A stretch of 64,000 nt of DNA from UBA6197 sp047638075 (GTDB taxonomy: Bacteria; Pseudomonadota; Alphaproteobacteria; Rhodobacterales; Rhodobacteraceae). Numbering within the stretch: position 1 is the stretch's first letter; every line of letters starts with the position of its first letter. Below, in pieces: positions 17,245 through 26,707 of the stretch. The notes below the pieces were generated by a model that saw only the letters and a program-made list of their open reading frames with translations, was not told the origin of the DNA and did not search any database. Both the position numbers and the translations under genes were made by a program. Where the stretch lies: NCBI RefSeq assembly GCF_047638075.1, contig NZ_JBLJBV010000041.1:1-64000 (forward strand). Direction: 5' to 3'.

Positions 17245-18413
17245 GTCGTCAACCCGCCCGCGCGCAGCAGCCGCAGCCCGCGGCCCGGCATATCCGCGCC
17301 CAGTGCTGCCACCAGATCGCGGCATTCTTCGGGGTCCGTGCGCCAGACGGCGGGCGCGACATCGGCCTGCGCCTGACGCAAGGCCGCCAGCCGCGCACCG
17401 TCAACCTGCGCCAGCATCAACGAGGCCGCCGCAACCGTGGCCTCCTTTAGCCGCAGGCCGATTTCCAGCCGCTCGGCCATCCGCGCCACCTCGGTCCCGG
17501 CAAGGCAGATCGGCGGGACAACGTTCAACCCGCTTTCATAAAGCCTGTTTGGCAGCAGCCAGTCTGAATTCGCACCCTTTTCATAGCGGTCCACCAGCCA
17601 GGCAAGATCCACCTCGCCGTAAATCCGCGCAAGGTCGTCGGGGTAGGCGTAAGGCCCGGCAAAGTGAAGATCCGGGTTTGCCGCAACAACCGCGTCAAAA
17701 TCGGGCAGCACGTCATAGGCGGGCTGGCCGCGCAGCATCACCTTGTAGCGCCCAGGCGCCGCGCGTGTCACCGCATCCAGACAGGCCAGCGAGAACGCGC
17801 AGCGCAGAATACCAAACCAGCCGATAACCAGCGGCCCCCCCCTGGCCAGCAGCAGACGGCGGCCCTGCGCCCCGGCCTCATCCGGCCCGGCCATAACCTT
17901 GTTTTCAACCAGCAGAACCGGCGCACGGGTCTGGCGGTATGTATCGAAATACTGCGTCACGAACGCGGGCGATGACACAAGCACAAGGTCGACCGCCCGG
18001 CACCATCTGCGTTCCAGCGCGCGCAGGGTGCGCCCGATCATATCGCCGCGCAACATCAGCCGGTGAATATCGAGCACCTCATAAACCAGCCGCGGCGCCT
18101 GCCCGCCCCTGCGGCCCGCTCGGTCCGCAATCACCACGGCCAGCGCCAGCGTTTCCAGATTGCGCGCGATGATCGCGTCAAAGCCCCGGCCATCCGGCAG
18201 GGTGGCGCCCTGCCTTGCGCGCAACACAGCGATCACCCGCTGGCTCATCCGGGCATTGCGCGTGCGGCCCAGAACGCGCGCCGCACCGGGTAGCGGCCCC
18301 TCCCCCCGGCGAAACCCGGCAACCGTTACCACGGCCCCGCCACGGCGCAGCATCGCAACACGCCGCCAGATGGCCGGATCGTCAAGATTATGGGCAATAT
18401 ATAGAACCTGCAC
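17241..18413 (-). CDS. exoL: ExoL-like succinoglycan glycosyltransferase
   Basis: A 390-residue GT-B-type transferase (ExoL is about 400 aa). It starts MQVLYIAHNLDDPAIWRRVA and has a Rossmann-like N-terminal half. DLVLVSSPAFVTQYFDTYRQ at ~155 is the domain linker region, and the C-terminal half contains LAWLVDRYEKGANSDWLLPN with RLYESGLNVVPP (~275-305), a feature of the ExoL group. ExoL adds the third sugar. It is the first gene of the minus-strand operon exoL-exoA-exoM-exoP, with the remaining genes joined by overlaps. The promoter should lie in the 120 bp between 18414 and 18533, shared with nothing else since the upstream dpp-type operon ends there. Confidence 0.85.
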   Translation of the reverse strand: MQVLYIAHNLDDPAIWRRVAMLRRGGAVVTVAGFRRGEGPLPGAARVLGRTRNARMSQRVIAVLRARQGATLPDGRGFDAIIARNLETLALAVVIADRAGRRGGQAPRLVYEVLDIHRLMLRGDMIGRTLRALERRWCRAVDLVLVSSPAFVTQYFDTYRQTRAPVLLVENKVMAGPDEAGAQGRRLLLARGGPLVIGWFGILRCAFSLACLDAVTRAAPGRYKVMLRGQPAYDVLPDFDAVVAANPDLHFAGPYAYPDDLARIYGEVDLAWLVDRYEKGANSDWLLPNRLYESGLNVVPPICLAGTEVARMAERLEIGLRLKEATVAAASLMLAQVDGARLAALRQAQADVAPAVWRTDPEECRDLVAALGADMPGRGLRLLRAGGLTT

Positions 18414-18533
18414 GATCGGTTTCTGCTCCGTTTCAGTCCGACCGGCATGATGGGTTGCGGTCCTGTTTTGCTGGGCGGCACATTAGCATGAACTGACCGG
18501 GGCGCAGCCGCGAACAGCCTTGGGGCGGCGCTG

Positions 18534-19520
18534 TTAGCTGAATTCCGCCGGCCCCGCGCGGCCGCAACGCACAAAATGACCGGGCCCCACCTCGATCAGA
18601 TCAGAGGGGGCGGGGGCGGAATAGACATCCGGCCGGCTGATATCATCGGGGTGAAACCGATACCCCGCCGGCGGATTGGGCGCGGTGTTCAGGTTAGCGC
18701 GTTTATCCGGGTGCAGCACCGTATCAGGATCAGGGATGGTTGAAATCAGCTTGCGCGTATAGGGATGCGTCGGATTGGAAAAGATCGCGTCCCAGCGGCC
18801 AAGTTCAACTATCTGGCCAAAATACATCACCGCCACACGGTCGCTCATGTGTTCGACCACGCCCAGATCATGGCTGATCATCACGAATGACAGGGAAAGT
18901 TCTTCTTGCAGGTCCAAAAGCAGGTTGATGATCTGCGCCCTTACCGACACATCCAACGCCGAGACCGGCTCATCCAACATCAGGATGCGCGGGTTCAGGA
19001 TCAGCGCCCGCGCGATGCCAATCCGCTGACGCTGGCCGCCGGAAAACTCATGCGGGTAGCGTTCGGCAAATTCGGGGCGCAGATCGACCTTTTTCAGGAT
19101 ATCCTCGATCCGGTCGTCGACCTCGCTTTTTGCGGTGGTGCCGTGCAGGCGCAACGGGGCCGCCAGTGATCCGCGCACCGTCTGGCGCGGATTAAGCGAG
19201 GCGTAGGGGTCTTGAAACACCATCTGCGCGATGCGCGCCCGGTCCATCCGGCTGGGGGCATTGGCGCCGATGATCGACTTTCCCTCAAACAGGATATCCC
19301 CCGAGGTGGGTTCCTGAAGGCCCATGACCGCCAGCGCCGTGGTGGATTTCCCGCACCCCGATTCCCCAACGATAGACAGGCATTCGCCCTTTTGAAGGTG
19401 CAGGTTCACCCCGCTGACCGCCCGCAAAAGCCGCTTGTTACGGGCTAGAAACTGGCTTCCAACAGGGAAATGCACATGCAGATCCTGAATCTGCAACAGC
19501 GGCGCTGGCGGTCTGGTCAT
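18534..19520 (-). CDS. Dipeptide/oligopeptide ABC transporter ATPase, DppF/OppF type (system A)
   Basis: A 328-residue ABC ATPase. Walker A GESGCGKST (~55), Q-loop MVFQDPYASLNPRQT (~100), signature SGGQRQRIGIARAL (~165), Walker B ILMLDEPVSALD (~188) and switch His in ISHDLG. The C-terminal oligopeptide-transporter domain (~240-300, NPTHPYTRKLISTIPDPD) marks it as a peptide/nickel-type ATPase. It is the last gene of the operon amidohydrolase-SBP-permease-permease-ATPase-ATPase, and its ATG overlaps the preceding ATPase stop (ATGA). It pairs as a heterodimer with the next gene to energise uptake. Confidence 0.92.
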   Translation of the reverse strand: MTRPPAPLLQIQDLHVHFPVGSQFLARNKRLLRAVSGVNLHLQKGECLSIVGESGCGKSTTALAVMGLQEPTSGDILFEGKSIIGANAPSRMDRARIAQMVFQDPYASLNPRQTVRGSLAAPLRLHGTTAKSEVDDRIEDILKKVDLRPEFAERYPHEFSGGQRQRIGIARALILNPRILMLDEPVSALDVSVRAQIINLLLDLQEELSLSFVMISHDLGVVEHMSDRVAVMYFGQIVELGRWDAIFSNPTHPYTRKLISTIPDPDTVLHPDKRANLNTAPNPPAGYRFHPDDISRPDVYSAPAPSDLIEVGPGHFVRCGRAGPAEFS

Positions 19521-20464
19521 GGCCTGCCCCCGCTGCCGGGCGCCTTGGCGCGCAGATGGGCGTTGCGTTCCGCGTTGCGGGGCTGAAAACAGAATTCCTG
19601 CGTCAGGCTTTCCTTATCCGTGATCAGGCTGTCGATATCGACCAGCCGCTGGCGCCCATGGTCGTGGCGCGACCCAAGCCGCGGCAGGGCCCCCAACAGA
19701 CCCTTGGTATAGGGGTGGCGCGGCGTGGCGAACAGATCATAGGTATCGCGTTCCTCGACCAGCCGCCCGGCATACATCACCCCGACCCGCTGGCACATAT
19801 TGGCGATCACGCCCAGATCGTGGCTGATCAGCAGTACGGCGGTGCCCCGCGCGGCGCAAAGTTCCGCGATCAGCTTCAGCACCTCGGCCTGCACCGTCAC
19901 ATCCAGCGCGGTGGTCGGTTCGTCCGCGATCAGCAGATCGGGGTTGCAGGCCAGCGCAATGGCGATCATCACCCGCTGACGCATACCGCCCGACATCTGG
20001 AACGGATAGGCCTTGACCCTTTGTTCGGGTGCGGGAACCTTGACGCTGGCCAGCGCGTCGATAGCCAGCTTATGCGCCTCGTCCCAGCTTTTGCCCTGAT
20101 GCAGCACGAACATTTCGGCAATTTGGCGCCCCACAGTGGCCAGCGGGTTCAGCGCCGTCATCGGTTCTTGAAAGATCATCGCAATCCGGTCGCCGCGCAG
20201 ATCGCGCATGGCCCGTTCCGACAGGCCGCGCAGATCCTTGCCCTTGAACAGGATCTGCCCCTCGGTAATTGCCAGCGGCCGTTTCAGCAGCCGGATCATC
20301 GACAGCGCCGTCAGGCTTTTGCCTGACCCCGATTCACCGACCAGCCCGAACGCCTCGCCCGGCAGGATCTTAAGGCTGACATCGCGCACGATCCCCACAG
20401 TTCCGCGGCGCGCGGGGATGCCGACATGCAGGTGGCGCAGTTCCAATAGCGGTTCCATGCTCAT
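19517..20464 (-). CDS. Dipeptide/oligopeptide ABC transporter ATPase, DppD/OppD type (system A)
   Basis: A 315-residue ABC ATPase, partner of the adjacent DppF-type subunit. Walker A GESGSGKSLT (~43), Q-loop MIFQEPMTALNPLATVGRQI (~95), signature MSGGMRQRVMIAIAL (~158) and Walker B LLIADEPTTALD (~182). The C-terminal region PRHPYTKGLLGALPRLG is the peptide-transporter extension. Both ends overlap neighbours by ATGA quadruplets. A Fe-S cluster motif of the DppD type is not evident: a single Cys lies near QEFCFQPRNAERN. Peptide as substrate is inferred from family and from the nearby peptidase. Confidence 0.92.
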   Translation of the reverse strand: MSMEPLLELRHLHVGIPARRGTVGIVRDVSLKILPGEAFGLVGESGSGKSLTALSMIRLLKRPLAITEGQILFKGKDLRGLSERAMRDLRGDRIAMIFQEPMTALNPLATVGRQIAEMFVLHQGKSWDEAHKLAIDALASVKVPAPEQRVKAYPFQMSGGMRQRVMIAIALACNPDLLIADEPTTALDVTVQAEVLKLIAELCAARGTAVLLISHDLGVIANMCQRVGVMYAGRLVEERDTYDLFATPRHPYTKGLLGALPRLGSRHDHGRQRLVDIDSLITDKESLTQEFCFQPRNAERNAHLRAKAPGSGGRP

Positions 20465-21285
20465 GTCCGGCGCGTCCGCATATGCGGGTCAAGCATGTCG
20501 CGCAGCCCGTCACCCAGCAGGTTGAACCCCAGCACCGTCATGAAAATCGCCATCCCCGGCGCGACCGCCGCCCAAGGCGCAATCACGATCAATTCGCGTG
20601 AATCGGTCAGCATCGAACCCCAGCTTGGGAACGGCGGGCGAATACCAAGCCCCAGAAACGACAGTGCCGCCTCGGCCAGGACGGCCGCACCAATGCCCAG
20701 CGTGCTGATCACCAGAATCGGCCCGACCATGTTGGGCAAAAGCTGCGTCGCCATGATGCGGATATCGGAATATCCCAGCGTCTGCGCCGCCAGCACATAG
20801 CCATTCCCCTTTAGCGACAGCGTGGACGAGCGCGCAATGCGGCAGGTCCAGGACCAGTTGGTCAGCCCCAGCGCAATCAAGAGGCTGGGCAGGCCCGGCC
20901 CCAGGATCGCCATGATCGCCAGCGCGAAAATCAGCGACGGAATTGCCAGCATCACGTTGGTCAGCCCGTTGACCAGATCATCCCACCAGCCGCCCCAATA
21001 GGCCGCCGAAATGCCCAGCGACAGCCCAATGACCGAGTTGATAAGCTGCGACACCACCCCGACCGTCAGCGAAATGCGCGCGCCATAAAGAACGCGGGTA
21101 AACACATCGCGGCCCTGCGCATCGGTGCCAAACCAGAAGGTGCCGTCAGGCGGCATCTCTGCGCTCATCAGATCGGCGTCAAACACCGGATCGAACGAGG
21201 TCAGCAGCGGCGCGAAAATGCCGCCCGTAATCACCAGAACGCACAAGAAGCTGCCGATCCAAAGGTTAAGATTAATGCCCCTCAT
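20461..21285 (-). CDS. Peptide ABC transporter permease, DppC type (system A)
   Basis: A 274-residue inner-membrane permease with about six TM helices. ATG 21285 (MRGINLNLWIGSF) was chosen because it makes an ATGA overlap with the DppB-type gene; the longer frame runs back into that gene. The N-terminal OppC-type TM and the periplasmic WFGTDAQGRDVFTRVLYGAR (~45-65) are diagnostic. The EAA-like loop near ALSFLGLGIRPPFPSWGSML, at ~205-225, contacts the ATPases. Confidence 0.92.
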   Translation of the reverse strand: MRGINLNLWIGSFLCVLVITGGIFAPLLTSFDPVFDADLMSAEMPPDGTFWFGTDAQGRDVFTRVLYGARISLTVGVVSQLINSVIGLSLGISAAYWGGWWDDLVNGLTNVMLAIPSLIFALAIMAILGPGLPSLLIALGLTNWSWTCRIARSSTLSLKGNGYVLAAQTLGYSDIRIMATQLLPNMVGPILVISTLGIGAAVLAEAALSFLGLGIRPPFPSWGSMLTDSRELIVIAPWAAVAPGMAIFMTVLGFNLLGDGLRDMLDPHMRTRRT

Positions 21286-22217
21286 GTCTGTTTGATCCTT
21301 GGGTCGATCGCCGCATAGATGATGTCGACGAAGGTGTTGATCAGCAAGAACCACAGCACGATCACCAAAATCGTGCCCTGCACCACCGGAATGTCGCGGA
21401 TCGACACTGAATCAACCAAAAGCGTGCCGATACCGGGCCAGGAGAACAGCTTTTCAATGACCACCGCCTGCCCCATCATTGACCCGAATTGCAAGCCGAT
21501 GGTGGTCACGACCAGCACCATGACGTTGCGGGTCAGATGCCAGCGGATCACGCGGGCGTTGCTCATGCCCTTGGAATGGGCGGTGCGGATGAAATCCTCG
21601 TTCATGATTTCCAGCACCCCGGCGCGGGTGGTGCGCGCCAACAGCGCCAGCGGCGTCACGCCAAGCGCGATAGAGGGCAGGATCAGGTATTTCAGCGCGC
21701 CACCGCCGTAGCCGAAACTGGGCAGCCAACCCAGCACCAGCGCAAAGAAATACATCAGCAAAAGCCCAAGCCAGAATTGTGGCAGCGACAGGCCCGACAC
21801 CGCCCCCACCATCGTCACGGAATCCAGCATACTGCCCGGCCGCAACGCTGCGATGAAACCCAGCGGAACCCCCACCACGATCGCCAGCCCCATCGCCGCG
21901 ATCGACAGCTTCAGCGACGGCCAGATACGCGCCTTGATCACCGTCGTCACCGGCTGACGGGTGCGAAACGAGGTGCCAAGGTCGAACTTGGCCAACCCGA
22001 CCAGATAAATCCCGAACCGTTCGTAAACCGGTTTGTCGAGCCCGAATTCCTCATTCAGGCGGGCCATCAGTTCAGGGTCGCCGGCGGTTTTGCCATCGGC
22101 CGACATGCTGGACGCAAAGCTGCCCGGAATCACGCTGAACAGCACAAAGATCAGCAACGCCACCGCGATAAGCGTCGGGATCACCTGCAACAGGCGCCGG
22201 ATGGTAAAACGCAGCAT
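21282..22217 (-). CDS. Peptide ABC transporter permease, DppB type (system A)
   Basis: A 311-residue permease with six TM helices. The N-terminus MLRFTIRRLLQVIPTLIAV and the following PGSFASSM region are characteristic of DppB/GsiC. The cytoplasmic EAA loop lies around NEDFIRTAHSKGMSNARVI (~200), and the C-terminal WPGIGTLLVDSVSIRDIPVV element is the usual DppB end region. It is separated from the upstream binding-protein gene by 65 bp containing a stem-loop, consistent with lower expression of the membrane subunits than of the binding protein. Confidence 0.92.
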   Translation of the reverse strand: MLRFTIRRLLQVIPTLIAVALLIFVLFSVIPGSFASSMSADGKTAGDPELMARLNEEFGLDKPVYERFGIYLVGLAKFDLGTSFRTRQPVTTVIKARIWPSLKLSIAAMGLAIVVGVPLGFIAALRPGSMLDSVTMVGAVSGLSLPQFWLGLLLMYFFALVLGWLPSFGYGGGALKYLILPSIALGVTPLALLARTTRAGVLEIMNEDFIRTAHSKGMSNARVIRWHLTRNVMVLVVTTIGLQFGSMMGQAVVIEKLFSWPGIGTLLVDSVSIRDIPVVQGTILVIVLWFLLINTFVDIIYAAIDPRIKQT

Positions 22218-22237
22218 GGCCTAGGCCCTTCTGTGCC

Positions 22238-22262
22238 CTGCGGCCCCGTCAAGGGGCCGCAG
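22238..22262 (-). terminator. Stem-loop between binding-protein and permease genes
   Basis: A perfect 10-bp inverted repeat, CTGCGGCCCC and GGGGCCGCAG, with a 5-nt loop (GTCAA on the plus strand). It lies in the 65-bp gap between the solute-binding protein and DppB-type genes. No T-run follows on the minus strand, so a partial terminator or an mRNA-stabilising processing hairpin is more likely than a full Rho-independent terminator. Confidence 0.6.
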
Positions 22263-22282
22263 ATGCGTTTGAATGACCGGGG

Positions 22283-23875
22283 TCACTTGCGTGAATCGGG
22301 GGCTGTATCGTCAATCCAGAGGTCTTCGTAATTCTGGATCGCAAGCTCGGTCGCGTTGGCCTGCAAACCGTGCAACCAGGGCTGATAGGCCATCACCGCC
22401 TTGTTATAGTTGAAAAACCAGCTTGGTGCCTCGTCTTGGACAATGTCATTGGCCTGACGCAACAGATCAAGTTTTTTGGCCTCGTCCGTCTCTGCCCCGG
22501 CTTCTTCAAACAACTTGTCGAAATCCGCATTGTTGAAGGCGTCATAGTTGCACGCGCTGCGCGAGGTTTTCGAATAAAAGCACTTCAGCGCCGTGTAGGG
22601 ATCGGGCCCCGACACGTTCGACCACATGAACGACTGAAAGTCACCCGCAGGCACCACTTCGGCCAGAACCGAGGCCTCGACCGGCTTTGCCGTGGCGCGG
22701 ATACCGGCCTTGTTCAGCATCGGGATGATCGCCTCAACGATGGTTATCCCCCAGCTTTCGTTCTGCGTTGCGGTGATTTCGATATCAACACCGTCCGGGT
22801 AGCCCGCATCGGCCAAAAGCTGCTTGGCCTTGTCGGGATCATAGGCGTAGGGCACCGCGTCCTTGTTATAGGCGGGCGATGAAATCGGCAGCCAGCCGGT
22901 GGCGCGGTAGGCCTTGTTCTTGACCAGCTTTTCAATGATCAGATCGGCGTTGATGGCATGGTTGAACGCCTGCCGGACCTCTTTTTTCGAGAACGGCTCG
23001 TAATCGGGGTTAAAGCCGATATGGCGGGTATAAACCTCGGCTACCTCAAGGATGTGATCTTTCAGGTCAGCGTCGGCCTGATAGGCGACGTACTGCGTTG
23101 GCCCCAGCACCGAGGTGTCGATTTCCTTGTTGCGAAACGCAACATCGCGCGCCGAGGCATCCTCCAGCAGGATGATGTTGACCTTGTCCAGATAGGGTTT
23201 ACCCTCTTCGTAGAACTTGTCGAATTTCTTCACCGTGATCTTGGAACCGGGGATGTTTTCTTCAAACTCGAATGGCCCCAGACCAACCGGATGGATCAAG
23301 AAATCAGGGATATCGGCCATATCCTTGGGGTAGATCGCGGCGTTGGTGCGCATCAGGTCAAAGCCGGGGTCGGTGGGTTCGTCATAGCTGATCTGAAGGG
23401 TGTGATCGTCGATCTTCTTCAGGCCCTCGATATGATCGGCCTCGCCCTTGTTGAAGGCGTCAATGCCGACCACATGCGAAAGATAGCGCGCGCCGGGAAA
23501 GGCGTTCGACGGTTTGGCGATGCGTTCGTAGGAAAAGATGATGTCGTCGGCATCCATCGCGCGGCCATTGTGAAACAGGGCATTGTCGCGCAGCTTGTAA
23601 GTGAACACCTTGCGGTCATCCGATACTTCCACGTCGGTCGCAAGTTCCAGTTCCGGCTTGTTGGTGTCGGAATTCCAGTCGTAAAGGCTGCGGTGAATCG
23701 CCTTGGCGGGAAATTCGTCCTGCGTTGCGGGCGAGGTGTGAACATCAAGCGTGCCGAAACTGGAGCCATAGGGCGCCACGAAATTCAGCGTGCCGCCGCT
23801 TTGCGGGTCATCCGCCCAAGCCACCGCCGATGTGCCAATCAGCATCAGGGCCGATAGTGTCAGGGATTTCATCAT
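22283..23875 (-). CDS. Periplasmic solute-binding protein, ABC family 5 (peptide type; system A)
   Basis: A 530-residue secreted binding protein of the DppA/OppA family. The signal peptide is MMKSLTLSALMLIGTSAVAWA (cleavage near residue 21). Family hallmarks are the start GGTLNFVAPYGSSFGTLD, the SBP_bac_5 stretch around NALFHNGRAMDADDIIFSYE (~97) and NHAINADLIIEKLVKNKAYR (~300). A typical C-terminal DAPSWFFNYNKAVMAYQPW follows. It delivers the substrate to the two permeases encoded downstream. It follows the amidohydrolase gene by 50 bp on the same strand. The substrate (peptide, amide or other) cannot be read from sequence. Confidence 0.92.
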   Translation of the reverse strand: MMKSLTLSALMLIGTSAVAWADDPQSGGTLNFVAPYGSSFGTLDVHTSPATQDEFPAKAIHRSLYDWNSDTNKPELELATDVEVSDDRKVFTYKLRDNALFHNGRAMDADDIIFSYERIAKPSNAFPGARYLSHVVGIDAFNKGEADHIEGLKKIDDHTLQISYDEPTDPGFDLMRTNAAIYPKDMADIPDFLIHPVGLGPFEFEENIPGSKITVKKFDKFYEEGKPYLDKVNIILLEDASARDVAFRNKEIDTSVLGPTQYVAYQADADLKDHILEVAEVYTRHIGFNPDYEPFSKKEVRQAFNHAINADLIIEKLVKNKAYRATGWLPISSPAYNKDAVPYAYDPDKAKQLLADAGYPDGVDIEITATQNESWGITIVEAIIPMLNKAGIRATAKPVEASVLAEVVPAGDFQSFMWSNVSGPDPYTALKCFYSKTSRSACNYDAFNNADFDKLFEEAGAETDEAKKLDLLRQANDIVQDEAPSWFFNYNKAVMAYQPWLHGLQANATELAIQNYEDLWIDDTAPDSRK

Positions 23876-23925
23876 TCGTCGTGTCCTCCGTGTTGAGTTT
23901 CATGCATTTGCTGCATGTTTGCCGT

Positions 23926-25557
23926 TCAAACCCCGGCTTGATAGACCACGCGCCCGCCCAGAATGGTCATGGCGCAATGGGTGTCATCTCGTATTTCTTC
24001 GGGCGTTGCCGTCAGCATGTTGCGCGAAAAAACCGCGATATCGGCCAGTTGCCCCGGCACCAGACGGCCCTTCACCCCCTCGGCCTTTTGTGAAAACGCC
24101 GCGTATTCGGTATAGGCCTGCAACGCCTTGCCGATCGTCACGCATTGATCCGCATCCATCACCGTGCCTTTCCAGGTCTTGCGCGTCAACATGCTGTAGA
24201 TGTTCGGCCAGGGGTCGGGCTTGCAAACCGGGGCGTCGCTGCCGGTGGCGGGGTGAAAGCCCAGATCATCCCAGGTTTTCAGCGGATAGCTGGATCTTGA
24301 GCGTTCATCGCCAAGCACCGCGATGTAGCTGTCACCGAAATCATGGATGAAAACCTGCTGCGGGCAGGGGTAGATGCCTGCGGCCTTCATGCGCCTGTGG
24401 TGGGCATCGCTGGAAAAGCCGCAATGCTCGATCCGGTGGCGGCGGTCGGGGTCGGGCTCGGCGGTCAGTGCGGCCTCATAAGCGCCGATCAACTGCCCGA
24501 TGGCCGCATCACCGATGGCATGGCAGGCCAGTTGATAGCCCATCGAATGGTATTTCTGCACAAGGTGGTTCAGCTCATTATCCTGAAGGATCTGCACGCC
24601 GGTCGTGGCATCGTCCCCCAAATAGGGCGCGCTCATCCACGCCGTGCGCCCCCCGGCGGACCCGTCAAGAAAGATCTTTACCGCGCCAACCCGCAGCATA
24701 TCATCGCCCACGCCCGACACCAGCCCCGCCTCGTGGCACTGTTCCACGATGGATTTGTCCGGATCGCCCAAAAGCACCTGCCAGACCCGGACGGGAAGCC
24801 GCCCGTCACGCTTGGCCAGATGATAGGCGCGGATTTCGTCAAACCCGGCCCCCATGCCCACCGCCGCATCCATGCAAGAGGTGATCCCCTGCGACAAAAG
24901 GTAATTGCCCGCGCGTTCCGCTGCATCCATCAGATCGTCAATCGTCGGCGTGGGGGGCGCGGCGCGCAACAGCCCTTGGGCGTTTTCCGCCAAAAGCCCG
25001 GTCAAGCGACCATCGACCTTTTCGATCACCCCGCCCGCAGGCACCGGCGTATTCTCATCAATCCCGGCCAGCTTTAGCGCCATCGAATTGCCCAGCGAAA
25101 CATGGCCGCAGGCCCGCACCAGCAACACCGGATGATCCGGCACCGCCGCATCCAGTTCGCTGCGGTCGGGGTGGCGCCCGGTGTCCAGCTTGACCTGATC
25201 ATAACCGCGCGCCATCACCCAACCGCCCTTGGGCGTCGTGGCGGCCCTGTCGCGCAGCTTTTGCAAAAGCGCCGCCAGCGTGGGTGCGGAACCGGGGCTG
25301 GCATCAACCCATTGCATTGTTTGGCCCAGTGGCATCAGATGCAGATGCGCGTCATTCAACCCCGGGGTCGCAAACTGCCCCTGCAAATCAATGACCTCAG
25401 TTTGCGGCCCGCGCAATTCCATCATCCGGGCGTCAGTGCCGGTCGCCAGTATCCGCCCCTGCCAGATTGCCACCGCCTCGCATAGCCCATCATCAAACCC
25501 GCACCAGAACACACCATTATACATGATCATATCGGCTTGGCACGGGGATGCAGACAT
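23926..25557 (-). CDS. YtcJ-like amidohydrolase (metal-dependent, amidohydrolase family 3)
   Basis: A 543-residue amidohydrolase. ATG 25557 (MSASPCQADMIMYNGVFWCG) follows AGAGGT by about 9 nt; the longer frame was rejected. Motifs: N-terminal composite beta domain, then TPGLNDAHLHLMPLG (~70) with the HxH metal ligands, ARGYDQVKLDTGRHP (~125), HAIGDAAIGQ (~330), RIEHCGF (~355) and the late metal Asp in TGSDAPVCKPDPWPN (~445). This is the family of YtcJ/NfdA-type N-substituted-amide and formamide hydrolases. No signal peptide is visible, so it should act in the cytoplasm. Lying first in the operon with a peptide-type importer, it probably opens an imported amide. The substrate is unknown. Confidence 0.88.
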   Translation of the reverse strand: MSASPCQADMIMYNGVFWCGFDDGLCEAVAIWQGRILATGTDARMMELRGPQTEVIDLQGQFATPGLNDAHLHLMPLGQTMQWVDASPGSAPTLAALLQKLRDRAATTPKGGWVMARGYDQVKLDTGRHPDRSELDAAVPDHPVLLVRACGHVSLGNSMALKLAGIDENTPVPAGGVIEKVDGRLTGLLAENAQGLLRAAPPTPTIDDLMDAAERAGNYLLSQGITSCMDAAVGMGAGFDEIRAYHLAKRDGRLPVRVWQVLLGDPDKSIVEQCHEAGLVSGVGDDMLRVGAVKIFLDGSAGGRTAWMSAPYLGDDATTGVQILQDNELNHLVQKYHSMGYQLACHAIGDAAIGQLIGAYEAALTAEPDPDRRHRIEHCGFSSDAHHRRMKAAGIYPCPQQVFIHDFGDSYIAVLGDERSRSSYPLKTWDDLGFHPATGSDAPVCKPDPWPNIYSMLTRKTWKGTVMDADQCVTIGKALQAYTEYAAFSQKAEGVKGRLVPGQLADIAVFSRNMLTATPEEIRDDTHCAMTILGGRVVYQAGV

Positions 25558-25687
25558 CGGATTCGGACCTCTGGATTCAGGTTCAGGCGCCCCGATCCTT
25601 GACCAGAAAATTCTCAATATCAAATACAAACTTGACCAATATCAAAAACATATGAAACCAAGGCGTACGATGGAGGGGGCCGATAAG

Positions 25688-26680
25688 ATGACAAAGACCA
25701 ACCGCAAGCGGCTGCGCGCGCATGGCATTTCGCCGGGGCATTACCCCCCTGGGCCACTGAACGCGATCACCGATGTGGCGGGCGTTCTGGTTGGCCATTG
25801 CACCCTGTCAGAGGGGGCGCGCACCCGCACCGGGGCCACCGCCATCCTGCCCCACGGCGGCAATATCTTTCAAGACAAGGTGCCAGCGGCGTTGGCGGTG
25901 CTGAACGGGTTTGGCAAATTTGCCGGGGCAACGCAGATCACCGAGCTGGGCGAGATTGAGACCCCCATCTTGCTGACCAACACCCTGGCCACCGGCCGCG
26001 CGATCGAGGCGATAATCGCCCACACGCTGGCACAAAAGGGAAACGAGCATGCCGTTTCCATCAATGCCGTGGTCGGTGAAACCAACGATTCCGGGCTGAA
26101 CGACATTCGCGCCCCCCGCCCGTCGGTTGCCGAAATGCGCCTAGCGCTGGAGGTTGCCACCTCTGGCGCGGTGGCCGAAGGGGGCGTTGGCGCCGGGACC
26201 GGCACCATCGCCTTTGGGCTGAAGGGCGGCATCGGCACCGCCTCGCGCCGCGTCGGCGGCTGGACGCTGGGCGTGCTGGTGCAAAGCAATTACGGCGGGC
26301 ATCTTCTGGTTGAGGGTCGCCCCGTGCCCAAGGGCGTGCCCGACCATGACGCCGATGGCTCTATCGTCATCGTCATCGCAACTGACGCGCCGCTTTGCCC
26401 GCGCAACCTTGAACGGCTGGCGCGGCGCGGCTTTGGCGGGCTGGCGCGCACGGGGGCGGCACTAAGCAACGGCTCGGGGGATTATGCGCTGGCGTTTTCA
26501 ACCAACCGCAACGATGCGCGGCTGGCCAACGATGCCATGTCACCCCTGTTCGAGGCGGCGATAGAAACCACCCAAGAGGCAATCCTCAATTCCCTGACCA
26601 TGGCCGTGGATACCGCTGGCTACAACGCGGCAACCAACACGCCCGCACGGGTGTGCGCGCTGCGGTTGGGGGGTGCTTGA
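25688..26680 (+). CDS. P1-family self-processing aminopeptidase (DmpA/BapA-like)
   Basis: A 330-residue member of the Ntn-hydrolase-like P1 peptidase family. ATG 25688 was chosen because GGAGGGGG lies 8 nt upstream. Family landmarks are NAITDVAGVLVGHCTL (~25), the GETNDSGLNDIRAP region (~130), GVGAGTGTIAFGLKGGIGTA (~167), and the autocleavage/nucleophile site DADG-SIVIVIATDAPL, with Gly224-Ser225 as the predicted scissile bond that frees the catalytic Ser. DmpA-type enzymes release N-terminal D-Ala, Gly or beta-amino acids from short peptides. It is transcribed divergently from the amidohydrolase-transporter operon, across 130 bp, and is convergent with the second transporter. A shared substrate is likely but inferred. 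Confidence 0.9.
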   Translation: MTKTNRKRLRAHGISPGHYPPGPLNAITDVAGVLVGHCTLSEGARTRTGATAILPHGGNIFQDKVPAALAVLNGFGKFAGATQITELGEIETPILLTNTLATGRAIEAIIAHTLAQKGNEHAVSINAVVGETNDSGLNDIRAPRPSVAEMRLALEVATSGAVAEGGVGAGTGTIAFGLKGGIGTASRRVGGWTLGVLVQSNYGGHLLVEGRPVPKGVPDHDADGSIVIVIATDAPLCPRNLERLARRGFGGLARTGAALSNGSGDYALAFSTNRNDARLANDAMSPLFEAAIETTQEAILNSLTMAVDTAGYNAATNTPARVCALRLGGA

Positions 26681-26707
26681 TCAACACCTGACTTCTGCCC
26701 GATCCGG

